Shown piece by piece: positions 25,533-33,392 of a DNA stretch of 64,000 nucleotides (position 1 is the stretch's first letter; each line of letters opens with the position of its first letter). The DNA is from an uncultured Oscillospiraceae bacterium. Its GTDB lineage: Bacteria; Bacillota; Clostridia; Oscillospirales; Oscillospiraceae. A program made the position numbers and the translations under genes. The notes under the pieces are model-generated. The model saw only the letters and a program-made list of their open reading frames with translations, was not told the DNA's origin and ran no database searches. The stretch is from positions 1 through 64,000 of the forward strand of contig CAJUEC010000003.1 of NCBI GenBank assembly GCA_910585155.1, given 5' to 3'.

Positions 25533-26945
25533 ATGAACGATCAGAATGGTTTTGACAGCAGCGGCGTGTATCACTACAATTACAGCGTCCAGCCCTCCGA
25601 CCCCTGGGAGCAGGGCAGGCAGACCCCTACCCCGCCGCCCCAGCCCCCCAAGAAGAAGGGGGGCGCGGGGAAAATCGTGGCCCTGGTGCTGTGCTGTGCC
25701 CTGGTGGGCGGCGGCGCAGGGGTGGGGGGCGCGGCGGCCTACAGCGCACTGACCAGCACCCCCCAGGGGGAGACCACCATCTACCGCAACGAGGTGGACC
25801 CCACCGCCGTAAAGGTGAGGCAGGTTGACGGCCTGACCCCCATGAGCCTGGCGGAGATCAACGCCGCCTACGCCGACTCCAGCGTGTGCATCTCGGTCCA
25901 GGCCGTCGTGCGGCAGGGCTATTACCAGTATGAGACCTCCGGCGCGGGCTCAGGCTTCATCATCAGCCAGGACGGCTACATCGTCACCAACTACCACGTC
26001 ATCGACGGGGCCACCGCCATCAAGGTCACGCTGAACAACGGCGAGACCTATGACGCCAAGCTGGTGGGCGGCGAGGAGCTCAACGACGTGGCGGTGCTGA
26101 AAATCGACGGCATCACCGGGCTGAAGCCGGTGGTGCTGGGCGATTCCGACGACCTGGTGGTGGGGGAGACGGTGTGCACCATCGGCAACGCCCTGGGCAC
26201 CCTGTCCTTCTCCATGACCTCCGGCGCGGTGTCCGCCACCGGCCGATCGGTGACCATGAGCGACGGCACCGTGATGAACATGATCCAGACCGACTGCACC
26301 ATCAACTCCGGCAACTCCGGCGGGCCCCTCTTTGACAGCTACGGCCGGGTGGTGGGCATCACCTCCGCCAAGCTAAGCAACAACGGCCAGTCCTCTCAGG
26401 CCACCATTGAGGGCATCGGCTTTGCCATCCCCATCAATGACGTCATCGGCATCATCACCGACTATATGCAGTACGGCTATGTCACCGGTCGGCCCAGCAT
26501 GGGCATCCAGGTGGCCACCGTGGAGGACCAGCACCGGCAGCTGTTCGGCTGGCCCGCCGGGGTGTACGTCAACTCGGTGGAGGAGGGCTCCTGCGCCCAG
26601 GCCGCCGGCCTGAAGCAGGGGGACATCATCACCAGGCTGGGGGACACCGAGGTGGCCACCGTCAACGAGCTGTCCTCCGCAAAGAACCACTATAAGGCGG
26701 GGGAGGCCGCCCAGCTGACGGTATATCGCGCCGGGGAGGAGATCACCCTGACCATTGTCTTTGATGAGCAGGAGAACAACACCCAGGCCTCCGGCGGACA
26801 GACCGCCCCCCAGGACCCCGCCGCCCAGCCCACCGCCAGCGGCAATTATGGCGGGCAGTATCCCTACGGCGGCTATGGCGATGACGAGTATTTCAACAAC
26901 AACCCCTTCAGCGGCTTCCCCTGGAATTACTTTTTCGGTTGGTGA
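25533..26945 (+). CDS. HtrA/DegP-type serine protease with PDZ domain
   Basis: A 470-residue membrane-anchored envelope protease. A Pro-rich cytoplasmic N-terminus (~45 residues) precedes one membrane helix (KIVALVLCCALVGGGAGVGGAA). The trypsin-like domain has His in NYHVIDG (~153), Asp in ELNDVAVLKI (~183) and Ser in INSGNSGGPLFD (~260). One PDZ domain follows (AAGLKQGDIITRLGDTEV, ~360-410). The tail is Gly/Tyr/Asn-rich and ends FPWNYFFGW, aromatic and unusual. It has its own promoter and terminator. Such proteases degrade misfolded proteins outside the membrane. Confidence 0.95.
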   Translation: MNDQNGFDSSGVYHYNYSVQPSDPWEQGRQTPTPPPQPPKKKGGAGKIVALVLCCALVGGGAGVGGAAAYSALTSTPQGETTIYRNEVDPTAVKVRQVDGLTPMSLAEINAAYADSSVCISVQAVVRQGYYQYETSGAGSGFIISQDGYIVTNYHVIDGATAIKVTLNNGETYDAKLVGGEELNDVAVLKIDGITGLKPVVLGDSDDLVVGETVCTIGNALGTLSFSMTSGAVSATGRSVTMSDGTVMNMIQTDCTINSGNSGGPLFDSYGRVVGITSAKLSNNGQSSQATIEGIGFAIPINDVIGIITDYMQYGYVTGRPSMGIQVATVEDQHRQLFGWPAGVYVNSVEEGSCAQAAGLKQGDIITRLGDTEVATVNELSSAKNHYKAGEAAQLTVYRAGEEITLTIVFDEQENNTQASGGQTAPQDPAAQPTASGNYGGQYPYGGYGDDEYFNNNPFSGFPWNYFFGW

Positions 26946-26963
26946 GGCCCCATAGGACAGGAG

Positions 26964-26996
26964 ACATCCCGCAGAATCCTCTGCGGGATGTTTTTT
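26964..26996 (+). terminator. Rho-independent terminator of the HtrA gene
   Basis: ACATCCCGCAG, loop AATCCT region, CTGCGGGATGT followed by a run of T, 19 bases after the stop codon. Confidence 0.9.
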
Positions 26997-27009
26997 GCGT
27001 GCCTGTCCG

Positions 27010-27129
27010 TCAAGACGCCTCCGCGGTTTTGATCTCCCGCTCCGCCTCGCCCCGGGTGTCGGCGGAAAAGCAGAACACGCCGTCCAGATAGACCTCCACG
27101 TGACCTCTTACAAACTCAATTTCATACAT
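27010..27129 (-). CDS. 39-residue small protein
   Basis: Minus-strand reading frame of 40 codons: MYEIEFVRGHVEVYLDGVFC then FSADTRGEAEREIKTAEAS. It predicts a short beta hairpin followed by a helix. The pattern V..HVEVY.DG.F.FSADT..EAE resembles small conserved proteins I recall from gut Clostridia, but I know no function. It reads toward the HtrA terminator. A TATACT -10-like box on the minus strand (27169-27164) lies about 35 bases upstream of the start; its -35 box is weak. Confidence 0.55.
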   Translation of the reverse strand: MYEIEFVRGHVEVYLDGVFCFSADTRGEAEREIKTAEAS

Positions 27130-27249
27130 GGTGGGAGCTCCCTTCCTTCTGATTTCTGAGATCAGTATACCTGAAAAAGAGTCCTATAAACCGGCATATT
27201 TAATGGTTGGAGAAAAGAATTTCAGCGGCGGCTTTCGAATAGAAATCAA

Positions 27250-27283
27250 GGGCAGGGCAGACCGATGGCGGTCTGCCCTGCCC
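27250..27283. repeat. Perfect 15-bp hairpin between the small ORF and the YhaN-like gene
   Basis: GGGCAGGGCAGACCG, loop ATGG, CGGTCTGCCCTGCCC. It lies about 70 bases downstream of the minus-strand YhaN-like stop codon and may end that transcript, though no long T-run follows on the minus strand. Confidence 0.6.
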
Positions 27284-27353
27284 CATGATATGCGCAGGGA
27301 GCGTATTTGCGGAGGGCGGCGGTCAAGGCTGCTTCCGCAAAACGGAATGGGAT

Positions 27354-29267
27354 TCACAGGCGAAGGACGGGCACGCCCCGGGCCTCCGCCCACGCCGCCT
27401 CCCGGCTGTGGCAGGTGAAGAGCAGGATCTGCCGCTCCCCGGCCAGGGCCTGGAGGCAGTCCAGAGCCTGCGCACAGCGGGCGTCGTCGAAAAAGGCCAG
27501 AGTGTCGTCCAGCACCAGGGGGGCCTGGGGGGCGGCCATGGAGCAGATGGCCAGCCGCACGGCCAGGTACAGCTGCTCCGCCGTGCCGGTGGACAGGGCC
27601 AGAGCGGGCCGGGGCAGGGCGCCCCCCGCCTGCGCCTGGGCGGAGAAGTCCCGGGCCAGGGTGAGCCCCTTCCAGCGCCCCCCGGTGAGGGCGGTGAACA
27701 GCTCCCCGGCCTTTCGGTTCAGCGCCGGGGAGAACCGCTGGCGCAGGGTGTCGTTGGCGGCGGACAGGGCATCCAGGGCGGTGGTCAGCGCGTCGTATTC
27801 CGCCAGCCGCCGGGTGAGCTGGACGTCCAGCTCACCCTGCCGGTCCTCCAGCGCCTCGGGGCTGCCCATGTGGGCCAGGGAGCCCTCCGTCCGGGCCAGC
27901 GCCTCCCGGACCTGGGCCAGCTCCCGCTCCGCTGCGGATAGCCGGGCGGCGGTGGCCTGCTTGGACCGGGCGGGGGGATAGAGCAGCTCCAGGGTGTCGA
28001 ACAGCCGGCCCCCCTGGGCGGCCAGGTCGTCTGCCCGGCGGCGGGCGGCGTCTGCCGCCGCCTGGGCCTGAGCGGCCTGGGCCAGTGATTCCCGGTACTC
28101 GGCGGCCTGGGCCAGCCAGTCTTCATCCTCTGGGACGGAAAGGAGGGCCAGCTCATTGATTTGCCGCAGGGTGCTTTTCTGACGGGACCAGGAGATGCCC
28201 AGGACAATCAGTGCCGCCGCGCCGGCTAAAACGGCCAGCAGCCAATTTTGCCCCAGCAGACCTGTCAGCAGCAGAGCGGCAGCCAGTCCGCCGCACAGCT
28301 GCCCCATCCGCCATTGAAAGCTGCGGCTTTTTTCCAGCTCCGCCCGCCGGGCCTTCCGGCGGCGGTTTTCCTCCAGGGTCGCCTCCCGCTCCTTCTGCTT
28401 CTCCTGGGCGAGGGCCCACGCCTCCTCCCCGGACATGGTGCCGAAGAGGGGGTGGGGCCTGTCCTCGGGGACCGCCTCCCTGGCCCGCTCCCACTCCGCA
28501 TATGCCTCGCCGTAGCGGCGGTTCAGCTCGTGCTTCTCAATGCGGGTCCAGATGTCCAGGTCGGCCCGAAGCGCCCGCTGCTCCTCCTCCAGGCGGTTCA
28601 GCGCCTGGACCCCCTCCGCCCTGCGGCGGCGGGCCTGCTCCATCTCCTGGAGGGTGACGTCCAGCTGGGCGCGCTTCTCCTCCAGCTGGGGGATCAGGCC
28701 GTTGGCCCGGTTGGCCCGGCGGCGGTTGCGCCAGTCTTTTAAGGTGCGCTCCACGGCGGAATAGGCCACTTCCTCCTCCCCGGAGGTGGCCAGGGCGGCG
28801 ATGCGGGCCTCCAGCTCCCGGCTGGACCCGATGGCGGCCCCGCCCTGCCCCACGAAGGCGGAGCGCAGGTACGCCTCCCGGCCCACCCCGGTGAGCTGCT
28901 CGCCCACGCTGGCGGCGGTGAGGCCGGGGACCGGGTCGCCGGAGGCGGTGTACACCGCCTCAAAGCCGCCCAAGGGGTTGGTGCGGGTGGGGAAGCGGCG
29001 CAGGGTGATCTCCTGCCCCTGCCACTCCACCTGGGCCTCCCCGGCCATGGGGGCCCCGGACCAGGGCTGGTAGCGGGTCTTGTCCGCCAGAAAGCCGGTC
29101 TTGTCCCGCTCTCGGGTGTCAATGCCGTAGAGCATGGCCTTCCAGAAGCCCGCCCAGGTGGACTTGCCCGCCTCATTGGGGGCGGTGATCACGGTGAGGC
29201 CCGGGCCGGGCTCCAGCACCGCGCCGTCCAGTGCGCCGAAGGCGGCGGTCAGCTTTTTGATTCTCAT
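27354..29267 (-). CDS. SbcC/YhaN-like ATPase of a DNA repair nuclease complex
   Basis: A 637-residue AAA/ABC-type ATPase with the SMC/Rad50 layout. N-terminal Walker A is PNEAGKSTW (~residue 35) after MRIKKLTAAFGALDGA. Long Glu/Arg-rich coiled coils occupy ~170-330 and ~390-500, split by two membrane-like helices (GGLAAALLLTGLLG, LLAVLAGAAALIVLG), a feature of YhaN-type proteins. The C-terminal signature LSTGTAEQLYLAVRLA and Walker B APLVLDDTLAFFD close the ATPase. The start overlaps the stop of its nuclease partner (ATGA). It is short compared with true SbcC (about 1000 residues). Confidence 0.9.
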   Translation of the reverse strand: MRIKKLTAAFGALDGAVLEPGPGLTVITAPNEAGKSTWAGFWKAMLYGIDTRERDKTGFLADKTRYQPWSGAPMAGEAQVEWQGQEITLRRFPTRTNPLGGFEAVYTASGDPVPGLTAASVGEQLTGVGREAYLRSAFVGQGGAAIGSSRELEARIAALATSGEEEVAYSAVERTLKDWRNRRRANRANGLIPQLEEKRAQLDVTLQEMEQARRRRAEGVQALNRLEEEQRALRADLDIWTRIEKHELNRRYGEAYAEWERAREAVPEDRPHPLFGTMSGEEAWALAQEKQKEREATLEENRRRKARRAELEKSRSFQWRMGQLCGGLAAALLLTGLLGQNWLLAVLAGAAALIVLGISWSRQKSTLRQINELALLSVPEDEDWLAQAAEYRESLAQAAQAQAAADAARRRADDLAAQGGRLFDTLELLYPPARSKQATAARLSAAERELAQVREALARTEGSLAHMGSPEALEDRQGELDVQLTRRLAEYDALTTALDALSAANDTLRQRFSPALNRKAGELFTALTGGRWKGLTLARDFSAQAQAGGALPRPALALSTGTAEQLYLAVRLAICSMAAPQAPLVLDDTLAFFDDARCAQALDCLQALAGERQILLFTCHSREAAWAEARGVPVLRL

Positions 29268-30340
29268 GGCCGGATGTCCTCCCCTCCCTCCAGCGCCGCC
29301 AGCCCGAACCGGGCGGCCAGCAGGAGCTTGTCCCGCGTCTCGCCCTCCGCGCCCTCCAGCTGGGCCAGCATCTCCCGCAGGAACAGCCCGGTGAGGGTGT
29401 CCTCGTCCGCCCGGGCCCACAGGTTTTGGGGCAGGGTGGTCTGGTCCCGGAGCTCCACATGGAAGAAGTGGGGGGCGGCCTGCGCGGCCAGGGCCGCCAG
29501 GTCCGGGGCCAGGGGGCACTCCCCGGTGAGCAGGAAGCGGACCAGATCGGGGCTCTCCCCCTGGGGAAGCGCATCTGTAAAGGAATTGACCTCCACAGGC
29601 TCTATGCGGTACTGCCGCTGGCAGAGGGGGACGAACCGCGCGGCGGCGGCCAGCCGGGCGGGCTCGTCAAAGGACACAATGAGCGCCCCCTTAGGGCCCA
29701 GCTCGTCGAAGCCCCTCCCCTCGGGGCAGCCGGGGTAGGCCCACAGGGTGTTGCCCGCCCTGCCGCTGCCGGCGGCGTGGATGTGGCCCAGAGCGGCGTA
29801 GGCCGCTCCGCTTTTCTCCAGGGAATCCGGGTCGATGGGAGCGTAGCGCCCCGAACGGCCCACCTCGCCGTGGAGGCAGAGCAGGTGGAGCATTCCGTCG
29901 TCCGGGGCGGAAAAGCCCGCCAGCGGATCGTCTTCCCGGTGGGGGGCTGTAAAGGCGCAGCCATACACAGCGCAGCGGAGCGCGGGGAGCTCCACCGCCT
30001 GTAAATCGGGCTGTGTAAAGATATGTACATTGTCAGGCCAGCGCCCCCCGGCGTAGGGGGATTTCCCGTGAAAATAGTCGTGGTTCCCCGGGGCGATGAA
30101 CACCGGAACGGCCAGATCGGCCAGGGCCTGGGCCAGCGCCCGGAGGGTCTCGGGATACACCCGCTCCCCGTCCAGCAGGTCGCCGGGAAGGAGGACCAGG
30201 TCCACCCGCTCCTCCCGGGCCAGGGCGGCCAGCCGGGCGGGGATCTCCCGCAGTTCCCGGCGGCGCAGGGCGCCCTGCGCCGGGGACAGGCCGGCCAGAG
30301 GGGAATCCAGGTGAAAATCGGCGGCGTGGAGCAATTTCAT
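29264..30340 (-). CDS. SbcD/YhaO-like metallophosphoesterase (DNA repair exonuclease)
   Basis: A 358-residue calcineurin-type phosphoesterase. Metal-site motifs: LLHAADFHLDSPL, LLPGDLLDGE (~55), APGNHDYF (~85), LCLHGEVG (~157) and ALGHIHAAG (~188). With the YhaN-like ATPase it likely forms an Mre11/Rad50-like complex acting on DNA ends. ATG 30340 is preferred over the TTG one codon upstream; no strong ribosome binding site is seen. A truncated MITE-like copy lies about 50 bases upstream of the start. Confidence 0.9.
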   Translation of the reverse strand: MKLLHAADFHLDSPLAGLSPAQGALRRRELREIPARLAALAREERVDLVLLPGDLLDGERVYPETLRALAQALADLAVPVFIAPGNHDYFHGKSPYAGGRWPDNVHIFTQPDLQAVELPALRCAVYGCAFTAPHREDDPLAGFSAPDDGMLHLLCLHGEVGRSGRYAPIDPDSLEKSGAAYAALGHIHAAGSGRAGNTLWAYPGCPEGRGFDELGPKGALIVSFDEPARLAAAARFVPLCQRQYRIEPVEVNSFTDALPQGESPDLVRFLLTGECPLAPDLAALAAQAAPHFFHVELRDQTTLPQNLWARADEDTLTGLFLREMLAQLEGAEGETRDKLLLAARFGLAALEGGEDIRP

Positions 30341-30387
30341 CAAATCACATCATTTCATGGCAGGGCGGACCGTGTCCGCCCGCAGGA

Positions 30388-30447
30388 ATAGGGCTTGTTT
30401 GAAAAATGTCAACATACCCAAACGACGGGTCTTTTACCGGCATACAG
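30388..30447 (+). mobile_element. Truncated MITE-like element, copy E
   Basis: About 60 bases matching the left part of copy A: TAGGGCTTGTTTGAAAAATG then TCAACATAC, CAAACGA and ACCGGCATAC, against TTAGGGCTTGTCTGAAAATT, TCAACACAC, CAAACGA and TCGCCATAC. The right half and its terminal repeat are missing. Confidence 0.7.
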
Positions 30448-30495
30448 CACCTAGGCAGAGGGGAGGGAAATAGGCGGGCGGCTCCGCAGGTCACG

Positions 30496-31272
30496 TCAGG
30501 AGACGTCTACCCGCTGGACGGACAGGCACCGCTTGGTCTCGGAATCAATCTCGAAGAGTACCGCCCCCATCCGGCAGGGGCCGGGGGCGGGCTGGAACCG
30601 CTGGGGCAGTCCCCCCAGGAAGCGGTTGATGGCCTGCTCCGGCTTGACCCCGATCACCGATTGGCAGGGGCCGGTGAGGCCCAGGTCGGTGACAAAGCCC
30701 AGCCCCTGGGGCAGCACCTGGCAGTCGGCGGTGGGCACATGGGTGTGGGTGCCCCACAGGGCCTGGACCCGCCCGTCCAGGTACCAGGCCATGGCCCCCT
30801 TCTCGCTGGTGGCTTCGGCGTGGAAGTCCACCAGGGTCAGGTCGGCGGCGTCCCCCTTCAAAATTTCGTCCATTTTGGTGAAAGGGTTGTCGAAATTGGG
30901 GTTCATCTCCACCCGGCCGATGAGATTCACCACCCGGATGCGCAGGCCCCGGGGGCCGTCGAACACCCCCCAGCCCCGGCCGGGGGCCCGGGCGGTGTAG
31001 TTGGCGGGCCGGATGATGTAGGGACTGCGGCCCATATAGTCTACAATCTGGCGTTTATCCCAGGTGTGATTCCCCATGGTAATCACATCCGCCCCGGCGG
31101 AAAAGATGGCGTCCGCCTGTGCGGGGAGCAGGCCGTCGCAGGCGGCGTTCTCTCCGCACACCACGGTGAAGTGGACGCCGTGGAGCCTGCGCAGGGCGGG
31201 CAGGCGGCGGGCCAGGAAGTCCACCCCGGCGTCTCCCACCACGTCGCCCACGGCCAAAACGCAAATGTTCAT
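30496..31272 (-). CDS. ymdB: YmdB-like metallophosphoesterase (TIGR00282 family)
   Basis: A 258-residue phosphodiesterase. Start 31272 gives MNICVLAVGDVVGDAG; AAAGGAGGGG precedes it, whereas the upstream part of the open frame comes from a hairpin. Motifs: CGENAA (~38), MGNHTWDKRQ (~65), DFHAEATSEK (~150) and GTHTHVPTADCQ (~175), all metal-site blocks of the family. Bacillus YmdB hydrolyses cyclic nucleotides and affects biofilm formation and motility. The gene lies between the helicase and the YhaO-like gene on the same strand. Confidence 0.93.
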   Translation of the reverse strand: MNICVLAVGDVVGDAGVDFLARRLPALRRLHGVHFTVVCGENAACDGLLPAQADAIFSAGADVITMGNHTWDKRQIVDYMGRSPYIIRPANYTARAPGRGWGVFDGPRGLRIRVVNLIGRVEMNPNFDNPFTKMDEILKGDAADLTLVDFHAEATSEKGAMAWYLDGRVQALWGTHTHVPTADCQVLPQGLGFVTDLGLTGPCQSVIGVKPEQAINRFLGGLPQRFQPAPGPCRMGAVLFEIDSETKRCLSVQRVDVS

Positions 31273-31292
31273 AAAAAAGCCCCTCCTTTGCA

Positions 31293-31332
31293 AACGGACC
31301 GAGGGATAAAGCTCCGATCCCCCGGTCCGTTC
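31293..31332 (-). terminator. Hairpin between the DEAD helicase and ymdB
   Basis: AACGGACCG with AGGGAT on one arm and ATC with CGGTCCGTT on the other, immediately after the helicase stop codon on the minus strand. Only three T follow before the ymdB ribosome binding site, so it may be a partial terminator. Confidence 0.5.
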
Positions 31333-31334
31333 AA

Positions 31335-32519
31335 TCATTTTTCCTGGTCCACCAGCATGAGGCAGCCGTCCTTGTCGTACTTCAGCAGCTGGATTTCCGC
31401 CTTGGTATTCCGGGCGATGTCCCGCATTTTCACCGATTCGGTGACCGACGCCATCAGGGTGTAGGCCACGCCGTGCTTCCGGGCCCGCCCGGTGCGGCCG
31501 ATGCGGTGGATATAGTACTCCTGCTCGTCAGGCACGTCGTAGTTGAACACCGCGTCCACGTCGTCGATGTCCAGCCCCCGGGCGGCCACGTCGGTGGCCA
31601 CCAGCACCCGCAGCTTGCCCTCCTTGAACCGCTGGAGGGTGCGCTCCCGCTCCCGCTGGGGGATGTCGCCGTGGATGGCCTCACAGGAGATGCCCCGCAT
31701 TTTCAGCAGGCCGGCCAGGCGGTCGGTCATGTTTTTTGTGTTGCAGAAGGCGATGGCCCGGTCGTAGCCCCCGTTCTCCACCAGGGCCACCATGGTGTCC
31801 AGCTTTTGCTCCCGGCCCATCAGCTCAATGGCGTACTGCTGGATATCCGGGCGGTTCTCCTCCACCGGGCGGACGGTGATCTCCGCCGGGTCCCGCTGGT
31901 ACACCCAGGAGATATCCATAACTTCCCGTGATATTGTGGCGGAAAATAACCCCAGGTTGCGGCGGTGGGGCATTTTATCCAGGATCCGGGTGACGTCCTG
32001 AATGAAGCCCATGTCCAGCATCCGGTCCGCCTCGTCCAGCACCACGGTCTGCACCTTGTCCAGGCGGACGGTGCGCCGCTTCATGTGGTCCATCAGCCGC
32101 CCGGGGGTGGCCACCACGATCTGGGGCCTGCTCTTCAGCTGGGTAAGCTGCTTTTCAATGGGCTGGCCGCCGTAGAGGCACACGGTGCGCACCCCCTCCC
32201 GGAAGGCGCACAGGTCCCGCAGCTCGTCCCGGATCTGGATGGCCAGCTCCCGGGTGGGGGCCAGGATCAGGGCCTGGACGTCGCTGGAGTCCGGGTCGAT
32301 GTGCTCCACCATGGGGATGCCGAAGGCGAAGGTCTTTCCGGTGCCGGTGGGGGCCTTGGCCACCACGTCCTTCCAGTCCATAAAATAGGGGATGGCCCCG
32401 CCCTGGATGGGGGTGGCCTGGGTGAAGCCCTTCTTGTCCAGCGCCTTCATGGTGGCCTCGGACAGGCCCATGTCCTTGTAATAGTAAAGCTCTTGCACCT
32501 GCGTGCCGTTGATCTCCAT
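31335..32519 (-). CDS. DEAD-box ATP-dependent RNA helicase
   Basis: A 394-residue helicase core without a long C-terminal extension. Motifs: Q-motif GFTQATPIQ, I APTGTGKT, Ia PTRELA, II VLDEADRML (~residue 160), III SAT (~193), IV AIAFCNTK, V ATDVAARGLDI and VI HRIGRTGRA. It unwinds structured RNA; CshA/RhlE-like paralogues act in ribosome assembly or mRNA decay. The very short N- and C-termini make a specific name unsafe. It is preceded on the same strand by the Rrf2 regulator gene, about 100 bases away. Confidence 0.95.
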   Translation of the reverse strand: MEINGTQVQELYYYKDMGLSEATMKALDKKGFTQATPIQGGAIPYFMDWKDVVAKAPTGTGKTFAFGIPMVEHIDPDSSDVQALILAPTRELAIQIRDELRDLCAFREGVRTVCLYGGQPIEKQLTQLKSRPQIVVATPGRLMDHMKRRTVRLDKVQTVVLDEADRMLDMGFIQDVTRILDKMPHRRNLGLFSATISREVMDISWVYQRDPAEITVRPVEENRPDIQQYAIELMGREQKLDTMVALVENGGYDRAIAFCNTKNMTDRLAGLLKMRGISCEAIHGDIPQRERERTLQRFKEGKLRVLVATDVAARGLDIDDVDAVFNYDVPDEQEYYIHRIGRTGRARKHGVAYTLMASVTESVKMRDIARNTKAEIQLLKYDKDGCLMLVDQEK

Positions 32520-32621
32520 ACGGTAGTTCCTCTCAATGTAACATAGTTGCGGGGCGGCTCAGACGCCTGGCAGAGCCGGCGCCTGGGGCGCGGATGGTAA
32601 ATGCTGTCTCCCCGGCGGGGC

Positions 32622-33065
32622 TCACGGGCAGGCCGACGGCTCCCCCCGGCACTGGCGGCCCCGCTGCCGCTCCACCAGGTCGGCCAGGGTGGTGTGGTCC
32701 ACCACCGCCGACACCGCCTTGTGGATGTCCTGCCACAGCTCCACCGTGACGCAGTCGCAGCTGTGCTCGCAGTAGCAGTCGTCGGTGGCGCACTCCACCG
32801 GGGCCAGGTCGCCCTCCAGGGGGCGGAGAATGTCGCCCACGGAGTACTCCTCCGGGCTGCGGGTGAGGAGGTAGCCGCCCCCCGCCCCCCGGACGGAGCG
32901 CACCAGCCCGGCCCGGGCCAGGGGAGTGACGATCTGCTCCAGGTACTTGTCGCTGAGCTGCTGCCGCCGGGCCACGTCCCGCAGGGAGACGGGGCCCTCC
33001 TGCACGTGCTGGGCAATATCCACCATCAGGCGAAGGGCGTAGCGCCCCTTTGTGGAAATTTTCAT
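32622..33065 (-). CDS. Rrf2 family transcriptional regulator (IscR-like)
   Basis: A 147-residue winged-helix regulator. The start MKISTKGRYALRLMVDIA at 33065 is the family signature, preceded by GGAGG. The recognition helix region LSDKYLEQIVTPLARAGLV and wing GAGGGYLL follow. A cysteine cluster CATDDCYCEHSCDC near residues 90-105 could hold an Fe-S cluster, with a further Cys pair at the C-terminus. It is divergent from the rnf operon and has its own promoter, so it may regulate rnf or Fe-S genes; no isc/suf genes are in the window. Confidence 0.92.
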   Translation of the reverse strand: MKISTKGRYALRLMVDIAQHVQEGPVSLRDVARRQQLSDKYLEQIVTPLARAGLVRSVRGAGGGYLLTRSPEEYSVGDILRPLEGDLAPVECATDDCYCEHSCDCVTVELWQDIHKAVSAVVDHTTLADLVERQRGRQCRGEPSACP

Positions 33066-33147
33066 GGGGGGTCCCTCCAATATGATCTACCGCCCTCAAA
33101 AAACACTTCTATTTTTGTGAAAGCGGGTCAAATAGGCGATTACGGTT

Positions 33148-33176
33148 ATTTTACCACATGGGCTGCGGGAATTCAA
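33148..33176 (-). promoter_or_regulatory. Promoter of the Rrf2 regulator gene
   Basis: Minus strand TTGAAT (33176-33171), 17-base spacer, TAAAAT (33153-33148) with TGG ahead of the -10 box. The two divergent promoters lie about 60 bases apart in a 327-base intergenic region. Confidence 0.65.
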
Positions 33177-33237
33177 GGGACAAATGGCCTTGTTAAGTTT
33201 TTGGCAAGTTTTAGCGGAGCATTCCGCACAATTTTCC

Positions 33238-33265
33238 TTGCGTTTGATACAGAACGTGATATAAT
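33238..33265 (+). promoter_or_regulatory. Promoter of the rnf operon
   Basis: TTGCGT (33238-33243), 16-base spacer, perfect TATAAT (33260-33265) with TG one base before (extended -10). The leader of about 120 bases contains a CCCCGCG...CGCGGGG hairpin near 33325-33352 and ends with AAGGAGGAGACATT before the GTG start. Confidence 0.7.
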
Positions 33266-33392
33266 GTTTCTGCATGACCTGGCGCGCCCCCACTCCGTGG
33301 CGGAGGGCAGACGCGCCGTCAGTTCCCCCGCGCCGCCGCGGGTCCGCGGGGCACAGGGGGAGAAGCAGAAACAAACTGAAGGAGGAGACATT

